Part shown: piece after piece, positions 44,814-57,132 of the stretch | How positions within the stretch are numbered: the first letter of the stretch is position 1 | Layout of the letters: every line of letters starts with the position of its first letter | Assembly: GCA_020698575.1 (NCBI GenBank) | Contig: CM036256.1 | Location: 16,445,908 to 16,509,907 of the forward strand | Source of the DNA: Bostrychus sinensis | Taxonomy: Eukaryota; Chordata; Actinopteri; Gobiiformes; Eleotridae | Length of the DNA stretch: 64,000 nt | Direction: 5' to 3' | Made by a program: the position numbers and the translations under genes | The notes under the pieces: generated by a model | What the model was told of the DNA's origin: nothing | The model's input: only the letters and a program-made list of their open reading frames with translations | Databases searched by the model: none

Positions 44814-46109
44814 CTGCAAAGAGAATAAATGGATAAAATCAACAACTAAAAATCTATTTGCTCCATTTTGTGTAACACGTTTACCAAATAGTGGCTTGGA
44901 CGCATGCATTAAATTCCTTTCTGACAGGACTATTAGTATTCTATAAACGCTGGCCATTTATTGTTGATCTTTCTGGCTTGACACCGTTGTGATAAATGAC
45001 ACCGACCGCATTTGCAGCTTGTGGTGAGCAGTGGGCGCGAGAGGAAATGTAAAGGTGACTCGGGTTCAACAAGTATAAGAGCATAACAGATGGGATAGTG
45101 TCCTGGTTCTCACTGGGTGCATGGGAAACCAAACAATCCTCAGTAGATCTGGAAAAACTTTGCAGTGGAGGACATATTGAAAGCGCAGCCTTTGATTACA
45201 GCCTACATGTTGAAGTAGAAGAAGTCATAAAAAACACAATAAGTAATAACAGAAATTTACAAGAATGGATTTTCTTCAAACAACTGCAACAAACAAGCTT
45301 TTGTTAAAGAAATCATTTGGTATTTACTATGTCAATGGTGGAGTTAAATAATAACTAAGCTCATTGCAGAGGCACACTAGGCTTACTATGTTATTCCCAA
45401 GAAGAAAACACTGTGCAAACAATGCGTCTGGGAGGAATAGCCTTACAAACCTTATACTGACGAAATCAAGTGACTGTTCTGTTCAGTGATAATGGGAGTG
45501 GATTTTCTTTTAAATCAATGTGATTCATAGTTCAGCAATGACATCAGTGCAATGTGTGTGACGAAATTTGTGTGATGAAATGTGTCTGACTACATGTGTG
45601 TGTCTTAATCAGGTCTTAATCATTTCCAGTGTGAATTTGCAGTGGCTTGCATGGGGAGGGGGGGTTGAGTCAGGATCTGCAGTTGCTCTGGAGATGAAAA
45701 CAAACAGACAAAGCCAAGAAAGAGCTACTGGTGAAAGTAATTTATCTGTTGCTCTCCCTCTCACATCCAAATTCAGCATTGTTGAAAGTTGTTTATTCTG
45801 AATGAGGCAGTTGTAAAGCATGATGTTATGAACCCGTTGTAAATTAGCTTTTGATTAAGTAGAGCATCCTTGAAACTGCTGAACTAAGGCTGCATATAAT
45901 TGTTACTGGGGAGCAAAAGAACATGATAAAAGCATGTCTGTCATACGTATTTTACTTGTACTGACAAGAAACAGCAATGTCCTCTGTCATTTCACAGGTA
46001 GCCAAAATAAATACACACCCCTAAGTCAGTGTATGTTTTTCCAAAGTAATGCTTGTCAGGAGATATTGCAACAGAATTATTTCTCACCTTTGACACCAAA
46101 CGAACAGCA

Positions 46110-46300
46110 TACAAATACAAAAATCTTATTTGTGTAAACCAAGCAACAAATCCCTGTGGCTACTTCGGATAGTGCTATGGCGTCCTCTAGTGGGCAAAGA
46201 GTAAACAAAAAGGCCGAGACTTTTTTTTTATGACGGAACTTGTAGGCTTGATTCTAAAGGTTAACAACATCGGTTTATTGACCTATGATGTTTGTTTTTT
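46110..46300. repeat. Block paralogous to 27845-28050
   Basis: Partner of the block listed there (cgtcctctagtgggcaaaga, aggccgagac, gtaggcttgattctaaag). It lies 2.4 kb upstream of the copy B promoter; the copy A partner lies 12.7 kb upstream of its promoter, across the transposon-rich spacer. Confidence 0.5.
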
Positions 46301-46345
46301 TTTTACACTAGCTTCATTGACCGTATAACTGAGATATTCGAGAGG

Positions 46346-46347
<2 letters not shown>

Positions 46348-46378
<31 letters not shown>
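46348..46378. repeat. A-run followed by an (AC) microsatellite
   Basis: About 18 A then about seven AC units. Confidence 0.9.
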
Positions 46379-46569
46379 TGATGTAGCGACAAACCCCAGT
46401 ACCCCAGAAGTCACATGTCAAAAGGACCCACTTGTGACTCAATCACAGGGTTATTATGAAAATGACCTTTCGTAAGTTGTCAGTAGATCAGCTCTGAGTA
46501 GCATCGTGAGTATTTAGCAATCAATACTTACTGTTACTCTGCTTGCTTTTACGGAGTCTGCTTATGGCC

Positions 46570-46644
46570 GACAGAGGGTGCTATACTGATTGTGTGACGT
46601 CATCACTGCGCGCCAGCAGCTTGTAGGCACTTCGAGGCTCACAT
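46570..46644 (+). promoter_or_regulatory. Likely nop9 promoter and noncoding exon 1
   Basis: A CpG-containing patch holds a cAMP-response-like palindrome (tgacgtca, about 46598) and gcgcgcc-like sequence in otherwise AT-rich DNA. A donor-like gtgagt follows at 46645. The next acceptor, gttgtacag, ends just 2 bases before the nop9 ATG at 47896. No TATA box, as expected for a housekeeping gene. Inferred from sequence only. Confidence 0.4.
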
Positions 46645-46792
46645 GTGAGTAAATGTACATTTTACTTAATCTTGTTCAGGTTTATTATTTATAAAGTTAT
46701 AAATATTGTCTTTCAAGGTTTTAGGTCAAACTTAATTTAGCTCCAGTATTTACAGAATATGTAAGTTATATCGCGTTGCCAATCTTCTATGG

Positions 46793-47609
46793 CAGTGGTT
46801 CTCAACCTTTTTTCTCTTGCGTTCTCTCCTAGGCTTTATGTCATATTGTGAGTACCCCCTCACTCATATATGCAATATTTTTTACAAAAGTGGTCATAGA
46901 AAATATCTGTTTATTAGTACGACATGTTATACTTACTTTATTGTAAATGCGAGATCTCCTGCATTTTTGGCTTTGAAAATCAAAATCAAGATAAAAAACC
47001 TTCAAAATGTCCCTTCAATATGCCTTCAAAATAAAAAAATATATAAATATTTATACATAAAACTATAAACTTCTTTTACATTAACTTATTTCAATATATA
47101 TATCATGTTCAAAACGAAAATAAATATCTTAAACTCATAATAAATTTTCCACAAGAAAAATTAAACAAAAATAGTCATTATCATGTGAATAACTCCTTTT
47201 TGAAACAAGCTTTTAAACTATTAAAAAAGAAGATAAAAAAATGCCTTCAAAATAACAATAAATATAGACAATACTACATAAAACTATAAACTTCTATTAC
47301 ATTAACTTATTTCACTATATATTTCATGTTCAAAATTAAAAGAAATGTCTTAAACTCATAATAAATTTTCCACAAGAAAAAATTATCAACAATAGTCATC
47401 ATGTGAATAACTCCTTTTTGAAACATGTTATTATTATTAAATATAAAAGGCCTATTCAAATAATATTTTTAGCAGTGTCACCCCTTTTTAATCAATCATT
47501 TTTGAGAGACATACCTGTTTTTCATAAGTTTCATGAAAAGATTGCACCCCTGCAAAGTGCTCACATACCTCTAAGGGTCACTGTACCCCTGGTTGGGAAA
47601 CAGTGTGCT
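46793..47609. mobile_element. hAT-type nonautonomous element in the nop9 5' intron
   Basis: The left end cagtggttctcaacctt and the right end ggttgggaaacagtg are imperfect inverses typical of hAT elements. Flanks ttctatgg and tgctaggg agree at 6 of 8 bases, fitting an old 8-bp target duplication. Inside, a block of about 150 bases occurs twice (47030-47165 and 47265-47400; aaactataaacttct, actcataataaattttcc). Confidence 0.65.
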
Positions 47610-47895
47610 AGGGAAAATGTGTGACCAGATTCCATATTACTTTTTTAAGTAGAACTTGTAAAACATTGCATATTACATTTTATTGGATTTTTTTTTTTTT
47701 TCATTTTTTATTGTTAAGAGTTAACCTTACATGATTCTCGATCACAATGCTATTATCATGTTATACTGCCGAAGACTACTGACTATAGTGTGGTATTTTT
47801 ATTACAATCTCTACAATATCTTTCATCTCTATCTTTGCCCTGTGTTCTGTCCTTCTGTCTAAAACTATTGACACACAATACAGAGTTGTACAGCA

Positions 47896-50800
47896 ATGGT
47901 TGAAATGGAAAAGGAAAAGAAGTCATGGAAAAAAGATGAGAAAAAGCGAAAACACACAGGTGAAGATGGAGAAGCAGCGCAGAGAAAGAGGAAAGGAGGC
48001 GAGGAAGGGAGAGGAGAGGGTAACAAGAACCGCCTGGATGCAATGAGTGTGGGCTACTTTCGCAGAGTTGATGACAGACTAAAGGAAGGCTTTGAAGACA
48101 ATGACGAGAAAGGTAAATATATACTCAAACAACATTTACACTCAAGAAACAATTCAAGTTTAGTTAATATAAGAGTTAAAGACTTTGGTAATATTCATAA
48201 TAAAAATATAATTAGACCATCATGGTTTCATACATTTTAAACTTTTTTCGTCCCATATAAAATTCCATCATCAAAATCATTCTTTGTTGTATTCTATGCA
48301 GAGATGTTTGTGGAGAATGTACTTTCTGAAGTCAAAGGAAAAGCTGCTCTAGTGGCTTTGGATCAGACCGGAAGTGTCACACTGCAGCACCTGCTTCCTC
48401 TCTCTGGTCTTGATCAGGTGGCGGAGGTGCTGGCTGAAATGGGCGGAGAAACCGGATCAGACTTCAATAGTGTTGCGTGCAGCCGCTGTGGAGGCCATGT
48501 GGTGGAAAGTGCAATCCGGCAGATGGCTAGGTGGTCAGGTAAATTCACATAACACAGGATATACCCAATTCTTAGAATATTGAAGAAGATGTTAAATTTG
48601 CTTGTGTCAAATGAATGAATTTCAGTGTGGCTGTGTTTGGTGGTGGTAGGTGCAGATTGGGCAGCTACACTTCCATCAGTCTGCCCCAGGGCAGCTGTGG
48701 CTACAGAGGTAGCTCACCACCAGCTCAGAGTGTGGCTGAGGACTGAATGCATAATGCATCAAACTGTAAAGTGACTTTGAGTGTCTAGAAAAGTACTATA
48801 TAAGACTGATGCATTGTTATTGTAATTCAAAATCAAGACCTAAAATTACTGTTTTATATTGTATGGGCACGTAATAAAGTGTGTTCATCTAGGGCTTTTG
48901 TTTTTTTAAATTGCAACATAATCTTAGTCTAGCCTTTTTAATGTTTCGGGTATGATGCAAATTATCAATCAATCAAAACTTAATATATCACTTTTCAGTT
49001 CAGTTTATTTGCCATTTGTAGTATTAAAAAGAACCACACTGGAAAACAGTGTAAAAAAGAGCTCAAAGTGCACAGTCAACATTTAAACAAAACATACAAA
49101 GCACAAGCCTTAAATAAAACAACATATGGACACATCCTAAAAAAACGGATAAATACTAACAATAAAAACACTTTATCTATAAATATCAGTAAAAGAGGTA
49201 ACTAAAACAATAAGGTGCATGCCTGAGGTATGAGGTATTTCAAAGTGCATTGTTCAAAGTCATCACAGCTTGTGTAAAAAAACTTTTAGCATGACGAGAT
49301 GTAGTGCATTTAATAGAGCGACATAGTTTCCCTGACAGAAGGAGGTCAAACATTACAGTAGCAGGGTGGCCAGAGGGATCATTGATGATCTGGAGAGCTC
49401 TTGTTAAAAGTCTAGATTTGTAAATAGTCTCTAGGACTGGGAGGTCACAGCCTATGGTCCTGCGATCAGAGCAAACCACTCTGTTTAAAGTTTTCTTTTC
49501 TTTCTCAGTGAGATTACCAAACCACACAGTAATAGAGCTAGTAGGTAAACTTTTAATACCACCCAATAAAAGTTTAAAAGAATAGTTTTGTTTTGAGTGA
49601 ATTCCCTTAATTTTTGTAAAAAGAAGAGACGCTGGCGAGCCTTTTTAGCAATGTTACTAGTGTTTGACTGCCAGCTCAGATCTTTGGAGAGAGTGACATC
49701 CAAAAACTTAAATGTATCAACCATTTGTACCTCAGAATCATAAATGACAATAGGCACATTATTCTCAGTATGACTAAAATCAATAACCAGTTCACAGGTT
49801 TTAGAAGTGTTCAGAACAAGGTTGTTTTCTTCAATCCAGCGAACAACATTTTCAACCTCTGTTCTATAATCTGATTTATCATTTGAGGTGATCAGACCAA
49901 TGACAGTGGTATCGTCTGCATACTTGATGATCAGATTGTTTGAGTGAAAAGCAGCACAATCATATGTGTACAAAATGAAAAGCAAAGGGCTTAAAATACA
50001 ACCTTGTGGAGAGCCTGTGCTTACACAAAGTTCATCAGAAACACAACCATTAATTTCGAACTTCTGTGGTCTGCAAGTTTAGAATACATTTGCAAATGGC
50101 ATCACCAAGCCCAAGAGTTTTCAATTTGTGAATGAGCTTCACAGGAATAAGAGAGTTAAAAGCAGAACTGTAGTCTATAAAAAGCATTCTTGCCTGTTTT
50201 TTTTATTTTATTTTTTTTATCAAAATGTTCATATAAAGAGTTCAGAGCAAAAGAAATGGCATCTTCCACACTTCTGTTTTGTTCGTAAGCAAACTGGAGT
50301 GGGTCCACAGACACAGGAATCTGTCCTTTAATGTAGTCCAACACCAGACACTCAAAGGTTTTCATTAAATCAGAGGCTAGGGCCACTGGCCTATAGTCAT
50401 TGAGACATGTCACAGGAGTCTTCTTAGGCACTGGTCTTATGACAGACTGTTTAAAACTGTGTGGAATAGTGCAGTACTTGAGTGGCATGTTGTATAGGTG
50501 AGTTAAAACAGGAGCAAGTTGCTCTGAACACAGTCTGAGGACACGAGGAGGAATGCCAGCTGGGGCCTTTCCTCATCTTGGTCCTGGACAAGACTCTCTT
50601 TACGTCCTGCTGAATGACAGTAAAACCACTCTGCTCACAGCAAAGAGAGCAAAGGACAGCAGACTCCTTATTATCAGTTTCAAATCTACAATAGAACAGA
50701 TTGAGCTCATTTGGCAGTGAGTGGTCAAATGCAGTAATGTTCCCTCCTCTTGGTTTCAAGGAGGTGATGGTGTTCAGTCCCATGTGCTGTGCTGTGGGTT

Positions 50801-51198
50801 GTTCTCTTTGAAATGTCCCTCTATCTGGTCCCCATAGGACCACTTTGCAGCTTTAATAGACCGCTCCAGTGAGTATCTGGCCTGCTTATAGACAACAGCT
50901 TCACCGATATAAAAGCCACAAATCATTCCTTTAGTTTCATCTGACTGGAATGTTTTTTAATAACCTTCTGTGGGACACAACAGTCAATACAAAAGTTTTT
51001 TATATCCAGTCACAATATCACAGTATTCATCAAGGTCTTCTGACACAAGCGAATGCAACTCAAAGTGCCTCTCAACATAAAATAGTCCAACACATCTACA
51101 TTTAAAAAACAGCGGCCTTTGTTTCATTCCATTTCACTGTGTTAAACCGAAAAAAACAAACATAGGCAGCAAAAATAAAAACACAATAGTTTATATCA

Positions 51199-51237
<39 letters not shown>

Positions 51238-54200
51238 AGCAGTGTATAAAACACCACATAAAAGCTAGAGTTAATAAATGAGTTTTGAGTTTAAAAATAT
51301 CTGTGCTCTGTGCTCTTCTCAGATCCTCTGGAAGGCTGTTCCAGCATCTGGGAGCATAGTTGCTGAAAGCGGAATCACCAAAAGTTTTAGTCCTGCTGTA
51401 AAGGGACAGCCAGCAATAGGGTTCCAGAGGATCTGAGGGGCCTTCATGGTTCATAAATTAAATTAAAAGCATGTTTCTTAGATAGTCTGAAGCAAGTCGA
51501 TGCAGTGCCTTATAAACTAATAAAAGAATTTTAAAATCAACCCTATAACAACCAGGCAGCCAGTAGAGAGATTTTAAAATTGGCGTGATGTGTGCTCTCA
51601 CCCTGGTCCTTGTCAGCGCACGTGCAGCCGCATTCTGTCCGAGCTGGAGTTGGTGTATGGTGTCTTTTGGAAGACCAGAGAGGAGAGCATTACAGTAATC
51701 AAGCCTGTTGGTTATAAAAGCATGCAAATATATGCAGCAGTCATTCAGGTGATCCAGATATTACTAAAGTTACATGTATAATTAGTACTAAGGTCCAATT
51801 AGTGGTAAGGTATATTTGAGCAATACTTTGTAACTAATAATTGGGTGTGAATTTAGCAAAATATGCTATCATCCATGGCATTACACAAAACAGTAATGCA
51901 AAAAGTATATAAAGAGTTTTTTTTTGGTTTTTTTGGTTTTTTTTAGCGTGTACACAAGCAGAAGAGGATAGTGGTGGACCTCTTGAGACGCAGGTGTTGT
52001 CTTTAAGTCAAGTGGTCAGAGAGAACAATGCGGAGTTTATCAAACACGTTCACGGTTCCCACGTCGTCCGCACACTTCTCCATGTGATGGCAGGCTGCCT
52101 TGGACCTCCTCGGACTGAAGTTCAACCAAGTAAAATAGTCTAATAATTAATATCACTGATTTTTCCCTTTATATTATTAAGGCAAAGGAGAAACTAGGAT
52201 TGCTTAGTTTTATGCGAAACTGTCAGTTTTTTTTATTTATATATTCATATACAGTGCACAATGAATTAATGGACAATCAAATGCATTTGTACTGTTTGTG
52301 CGGCTCCCAAGCCTGGATAAATGGGGGGTTTTGCATCAGGAAGAGCATGCGGTGTAAAAACTATGCCAAATCAATATGCACATTTCTGCACACTAGGCTA
52401 TTTTGTGGTGTTCTTATTTTTTCAGGTGCAAAAGAGCGTCATGTTGCGCCACAGCTAACAGACTTTGACATTCCCACTTCCTTTTGGTATGAGCTGAAGG
52501 AGCTCACAGAGAGTCTTATGGCAAATGTTAACCGTGAGTTTTGCAAGCTTTACTGTTCACATTGTTAATATAATATTGATTTTATTACCAGATAATGAGG
52601 TCCCTTTTGTCATTCTCCCTCTCTGTTAATTATGATATCGGTCCATTTTCTTACTTTTTTTACAGTCAGTGTGACAGACTCTGTTGCCAGTGCAGTATTT
52701 CAGACCATGTTGACAGTTTGTCATCGAAAACGACCCAAACTTTGTAAACAGCTCCTGAAACGCATCATGGAGTACCTGACAAGTCGTTCTGCTGCACCAG
52801 GAGTCAGGTCAGATAAGCTTCTCATTCAGATGACAACGATTGAAAACTAGCAATCTCTTGACCATTGTGCTTTTATTTGCTTTTAGTCCTCTCCTAGTCT
52901 TTCTCAAAGACCAAGCCTCAAGTCACCTGATTGAGAGAATCATACTACTATCCCAAAAGGCTTTGTTAAGAGATATCTATAAAAATCACATCAGGGGGCA
53001 GCTCGTTGACCTCGCTCTCCATCCCATCGCCAACTTCACCATTCAGCGACTCACAGCGGCCACAGCTAAATACAAAATGGTGCGTCTTAAACTCAATGTG
53101 GCTTTAGTTTGTTAATTAGTTAATTAGTCATTTTGAAGACAATTTAAGTTAGCACATTTCACTGTACAGTACATTTTCTAAAACATAGTTACTCAAGTAA
53201 TCTTCACATTTTCTGACCCTTGTAATACCAGTTGTAATGTTAATAATAGCTGTGGTAGGTAGTAGGCAGTAGTAACAATAGCTGCAATGTTAGTAGCAGT
53301 AGTAGTGGTAACAGAGAGAGGTAGATGTAAATTTTGCTGTGCAGTTGCATAAATCTACTCAAGTACATTTTACACCCAATACTTTGTACTAATTAATAAT
53401 TAGTAAGTAATAATTTAATCAAATATTTTTACTTCTATTAGAGTAATATTATTTTGAATTAACATTACTTTTATTTAAATACAGATATGGAGTACTTTGT
53501 CCACCTTTGATTAAAAGATATTATTTATAGTCTTTTTTTTTTTTCCAGTTCCTGAAGTTGTTTGATGAGTTGGTAGAGGGAGTGGAGGCAATCCTGGCCG
53601 CTGGTCACATGGGCGTTATTGTTCAGCTGGCAGAAAGCTGTGCAGAGAGTGGAGAGAAGCAGGACGAACTGATGCGCTGTCTCCTCAGTGTAAACCTCAG
53701 AGCGCTCTATTACTTGTTCCATTTCACTGCAACAACTTATTACGTCGTTGGTGCTTAAAGCTGCCACATTTCATCCCCAGGCGTTCCACTGTGCAGAGCC
53801 TGGCTCACGACACACCAGCTGCCTCCCTCTCTTCATGTCACTGCTCACCTACGACGTGTATTACCAGTCAGACACAGCAGAGGGCGGAATTGACACAGGA
53901 GGTATACTGCAAGATTTTTCAACTGAAGCCCCATGATCACAAATAATGATTACTAACAATAGCTTGTCTTGACATAAACAATTGTTCTAGCTACAATTAG
54001 ATTATCATTTGGAAAAAGCAAGCATGTAGATTTATTAATGATAGAAACACCTATTAAAAAGAGTTGTTAGCTTTATCCTCCTACTACTCATTTTTTTATA
54101 TTGATATACGAAACACTTTCCAGGATGTGCACCCAGTGATAAACTATATCTACCATTGGACTGCCTCTTGCACTCCAATCACGGTGGCCACAGTAAATCG

Positions 54201-55571
54201 TCTGTCCTCCATCTAATCTTATCTTCTGCTGCCTCTTCTCTCACACCAACTCACTTCATGTCCTCTTTCACTACATCCAGAAAGCTCCTTTTTGGTCTTC
54301 CTTTATGCATCTTACCTGGCAACTCTAACATTAGCCTCTTTCTACCCATGTACTCACTACCCCTTCTCTTTTTGGCAAATGTTTTCCTTTAAGATTATTA
54401 TGTAACTTTTTTTTTGAGTATATATTTTGACAATTTTTTTTCCTCCTTCTTGGTTCTAGGCCCCACTGAAATCAATCTGTTATCATGGTTCCCGACTGGT
54501 CCAGGCACTGGCTAAATTCAAGGAGCGCTCTCTCCTTTTAAGCAGCCTGCGCACTTTGACCCCGGCCGACCTCTTGACTCTGGCCACAGACTCTGCTGGC
54601 AGCCATGTCCTTCAGGCTCTCATTACCACCTCCAGCGACAAAGGCAGGGGCAAGATCCTCAAGAGACTCGAGGTAACAATAATAAAAGTTAAAGCAAAGT
54701 TTCACAAACCTACATTTCAACCAAAGAACTTTTGAATGAAGTCTAAAATAGCAAAATGTTTGTCTAACTTAACAAAGCATAAGTAAGAATGTAACTAAAC
54801 CTAAGAGTGTGACCAAATAGCATCTTTTGTTATCATTTATATTTGCATTCATGATGAGGAGTAAAAAGTGCCTTGTATTTCACCCACGTTTGTACACCCC
54901 ACTTTTGAGAAGGGTATGGGATTTTCTAGTGTGGCTGGAAATATTAGAGTCAGACTACTCCCGTATTTTGTATTCTGCTGTAACCTTTGAGTATACCTAA
55001 CCTTGTACTAAGAATATTACCTTTGCAAACATTTCAGAACAAAGTACCTCGAGTGCAGTTGTCCTTTAGGCGCTTTAATTTATATTTTTTCTTTACTTGA
55101 CTGTTCTGTCCACCTGTTCATGACAACAAATCGTCTGCTATTTTTATTTAAAGCTCACCTTGCCTTCAGCAGTTGCTTTTGAATTGAGCTTTTCTCTTAT
55201 ATTTTTTGTCATCTTCTCAGGGTCAGTTTGTACAAATGGCCTGCTCCAGGTTGGGGAGTCGGGTCTTGGAGGCCATATGGAACAGTGCCTCTGTCAACCA
55301 TAGGCAAAGCATTGCAGAAGAATTAGGTAAAACATATCTTCATATTTTAACATAACATAGTGTACAGTACATCTGAAGCATGATTTCATTTGCTTTCTTT
55401 GCTTGTAACCCTTTAGCGCCAAGTGAAAGCCAGCTAAGGTCCGATCAGTTTGCACGCCACGTTTGGGCAAAATTTGCTCTGTCCCATTTTATGCACCGAC
55501 GAGCTCACTGGGTGGAAATACAAACCGGAGAGTCCAAGAAGCGCAAAATGTTCAGTGACATTCTTGAATAA
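47896..55571 (+). CDS. nop9: Nucleolar protein 9 (Pumilio-repeat, 40S ribosome biogenesis)
   Basis: RNA-binding Pumilio-type repeat protein of the nucleolus, needed for small-subunit rRNA processing. Coding exons: 47896-48112, 48302-48538, 51947-52129, 52426-52533, 52666-52807, 52887-53079, 53549-53689, 53781-53901, 54460-54672, 55221-55326, 55417-55571. The lysine-rich N-terminus (MVEMEKEKKSWKKDEKKRK) is followed by GYFRRVDDRLKEG. Helical repeats carry HGSHVVRTLLHVM, HPIANFTIQRL, HCAEPGSRHTSCLPLF, AGSHVLQALI and LGSRVLEAIW, all at NOP9 positions. The C-terminus KKRKMFSDILE matches the conserved end. Length is about 604 residues (human 636). Junction phases agree everywhere except 53901/54460, where one base is in excess: the intended frame (PLKSICYHGSRLVQ) follows only if CCCC at 54462-54465 were three C. 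Intron 2 holds two LINEs. Confidence 0.93.
48680..48830 (+). repeat. SINE/MITE-like fragment in nop9 intron 2
   Basis: Words gggcagctgtggctacag, gctcaccaccagctcagagt and agtactatataagactgatg are typical of a widespread fish repeat that ends in an ATTATT-like tail. Confidence 0.5.
48963..51110 (-). mobile_element. Rex1/CR1-clade LINE in nop9 intron 2
   Basis: Minus-strand pieces in order: LPNELNLFYCRFET (about 50700), QQDVKRVLSRTKMRKGP (about 50620), SVIRPVPKKTPVTCLNDYRP (about 50440), VDPLQFAYEQNRSVEDAISF (about 50300), KYADDTTVIGLITS (catalytic ADD, about 49920), ENNLVLNTSKTCELVIDF (about 49820), and the LLLSGKLCRSIK end (about 49330). Several frame changes and a partial loss after the second box. 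It lies antisense to nop9. Confidence 0.85.
51195..51775 (-). mobile_element. L2-type LINE 3' end with (TTA) tail
   Basis: Minus-strand frames read NRLDYCNALLSGLPKDTIHQ and LQLGQNAAARALTRTRVRAH, then HITPILKSLYWLP and FSNYAPRCWNSLPEDLRRA, the standard L2 C-terminal region. An ATT/TTA run at 51200-51236 is the 3' tail. It lies just beyond the 5' end of the Rex1/CR1 element, both on the same strand. Confidence 0.85.
52300..52400 (-). repeat. Family R1 fragment (reverse) in a nop9 intron
   Basis: ctcccaagcctggataaatg, gcatcaggaagagcatg and tctgcacactagg match reverse R1. It lies directly before the 52426-52533 exon. Confidence 0.55.
54160..54375 (+). repeat. Dispersed repeat in the nop9 intron before exon 54460
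   Basis: gtggccacagtaaatcgtct, ctcttctctcacaccaactc, tcatgtcctctttcactaca and ctttttggtcttcctttatg are words of a common teleost repeat whose start resembles R1. If a small exon once lay here it has been displaced; none is visible. Confidence 0.55.
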
Positions 55572-56187
55572 AAGTACAACTACTGTTAGAGTGTTTTATT
55601 ATGATTCATATGCAATAATTGTCTGTATGTTTTTAGTTCCCAAAGGCGCACATCAGTAAATTAGAATAACGTGGGTAAATCAATTAATTGTAGTAGTTCA
55701 AATTGAAATTAATTGAATATATGCATTCAGTACATACAGTGAATTATTTCAAGCATTTGTTTTAAGTTAGTGAATCACGTAATATTACATGATCATAATA
55801 ATCATCACAATTGTAATGATTGCTTTAAATTGAATTGAATTTCACTTTTCATGGTATTCAGATTTAATGAAGTGCCCCTGTATGTCGTGCTGTATAAGAC
55901 TTATTGAGAAATGTACATAAATCTCTTTAACTGTAATGTTTGCTTAATGCTAATTGTACTTAACGAAATATTAAAACCCATGTACAAAAAATTGTGGTCA
56001 AAAATATATATTTCAAATGAATGGCTTTTCCCAGTGGAGATTTGAGTGAAGATAAACAAATTAAAGCTGTGGGGAAACATGAGGTGTGTTTTCCAGGCAT
56101 ACCGTTTGTAGCAGACCTGCTGGAGGCACATCAGCTTAGTCACCAAGGAGAACATTGATCATAAATCGATTAGAAGAAGGACAGCCT

Positions 56188-56880
56188 TTATCTCAGCAGC
56201 AGCTTCTCAGTGGTGGAGACACAGAGGGCCGTGGAGGCACTTTGTAAGATGGTGTCAGTGAGGGCCTGAAAACAAAGCACCATGCCCAGAGGAAATTAGC
56301 ACACATTCAATTCATTTGTACTTCGAAATTGTCCTTGTACAAAGGCAGTTTTTTTTTTTTTTTGTAACATATTTCTAAGCTTGTACAAAAGAAATTTATC
56401 TTAAAATCTCTGCAACAGATTTGTCATTTAACCCAAAGCTATTCGAAAAAACAGATTTGTGATTAATCCAGCCACAGGGTGTCATGCACCAGCATACTTC
56501 TGGTGGTCGTCACAAGCCAAGATAAAGGGGTTTACATCAAGAAGGGCATCTGTGGAAAGCATAGGCAGATCAATATGCAAATCACTGTACAATACGGGCA
56601 CATCATTTGCTATGGTGCCAAGAGGAAAGAAGATGGAAACATTCATGACCCTTGTAAAATCTGCAATATTCTTTTTTGGAAACAGCTGGCGGTGTGTGGA
56701 AATGCCTAGGTTGTCCGGGTCAGCTGTTGCATTACATTCCTAAACATTTCAAAAATGTTTTTGCTCTTTTCACATATTAGAGGGAAGCAATGATGACTCA
56801 CATACCTCAGCAGGATCTCTCTCAATCTGGCTCACAATGTGCTTCAGTGCCTCCAAAGTCCAGTCAGGGTTATAAAGAAG
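56188..56880 (-). CDS. Last two exons of an unidentified gene
   Basis: Exon 56880-56806 (75 bases; LLYNPDWTLEALKHIVSQI followed by ERDPAE) is preceded by tttttgcag and followed by donor gtatgt. Exon 56265-56188 (78 bases; ALTDTILQSASTALCVSTTE then KLLLR and TAA) is preceded by gttttcag. Both are in phase 0 and read through without stops, so this is very probably a real C-terminus. The tail is amphipathic-helical in appearance. An R1 repeat lies in the intron. The family is not recognised, and further exons should lie upstream (above 56880), but the DNA there is mostly repeats. Confidence 0.5.
56460..56640 (-). repeat. Family R1 fragment (reverse)
   Basis: Shares aatccagccacagggtgtca, atcaagaagggcatctg and caaatcactgtaca with other reverse members. 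Confidence 0.55.
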
Positions 56881-56964
56881 CTGCAAAAAAGTTTAGTTCC
56901 AGGTATTTTAATTATGTCATGCATAGCTAACTACTGTATTATGTGGTATTTTTTCCTTTAGACT

Positions 56965-57132
56965 TTTTCCTTTGCGGGGTTGCCAAAGCAAATTATCTAC
57001 CCCCTAGTGTGCAGTAGTTCGCATATTGATTTGGCATAGATTTTTATGTCGGATGCCCTTCCTCATGCAACCCTATTTATTTGTCCGGGCTTGGGGCTGG
57101 TACATAAAGTACACTGGCTTGTGACCCCCATG
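56965..57132 (+). repeat. Family R1 copy (forward)
   Basis: ggggttgccaaagcaaatta, gtgcagtagttcgcatattg, gatgcccttcctcatgcaac, ttgtccgggcttgggg and ggcttgtgacccccatgac align with 42735-42915 over the full unit. Confidence 0.6.

Noticed and set aside
47783..48043. Minus-strand frame over nop9 exon 1
   Set aside because: Shadow of the lysine-rich nop9 N-terminus.
53220..53320. CRISPR-like or satellite array at tagtagcagtagtag
   Set aside because: Ordinary degenerate trinucleotide repeat in an intron; no spaced direct repeats.
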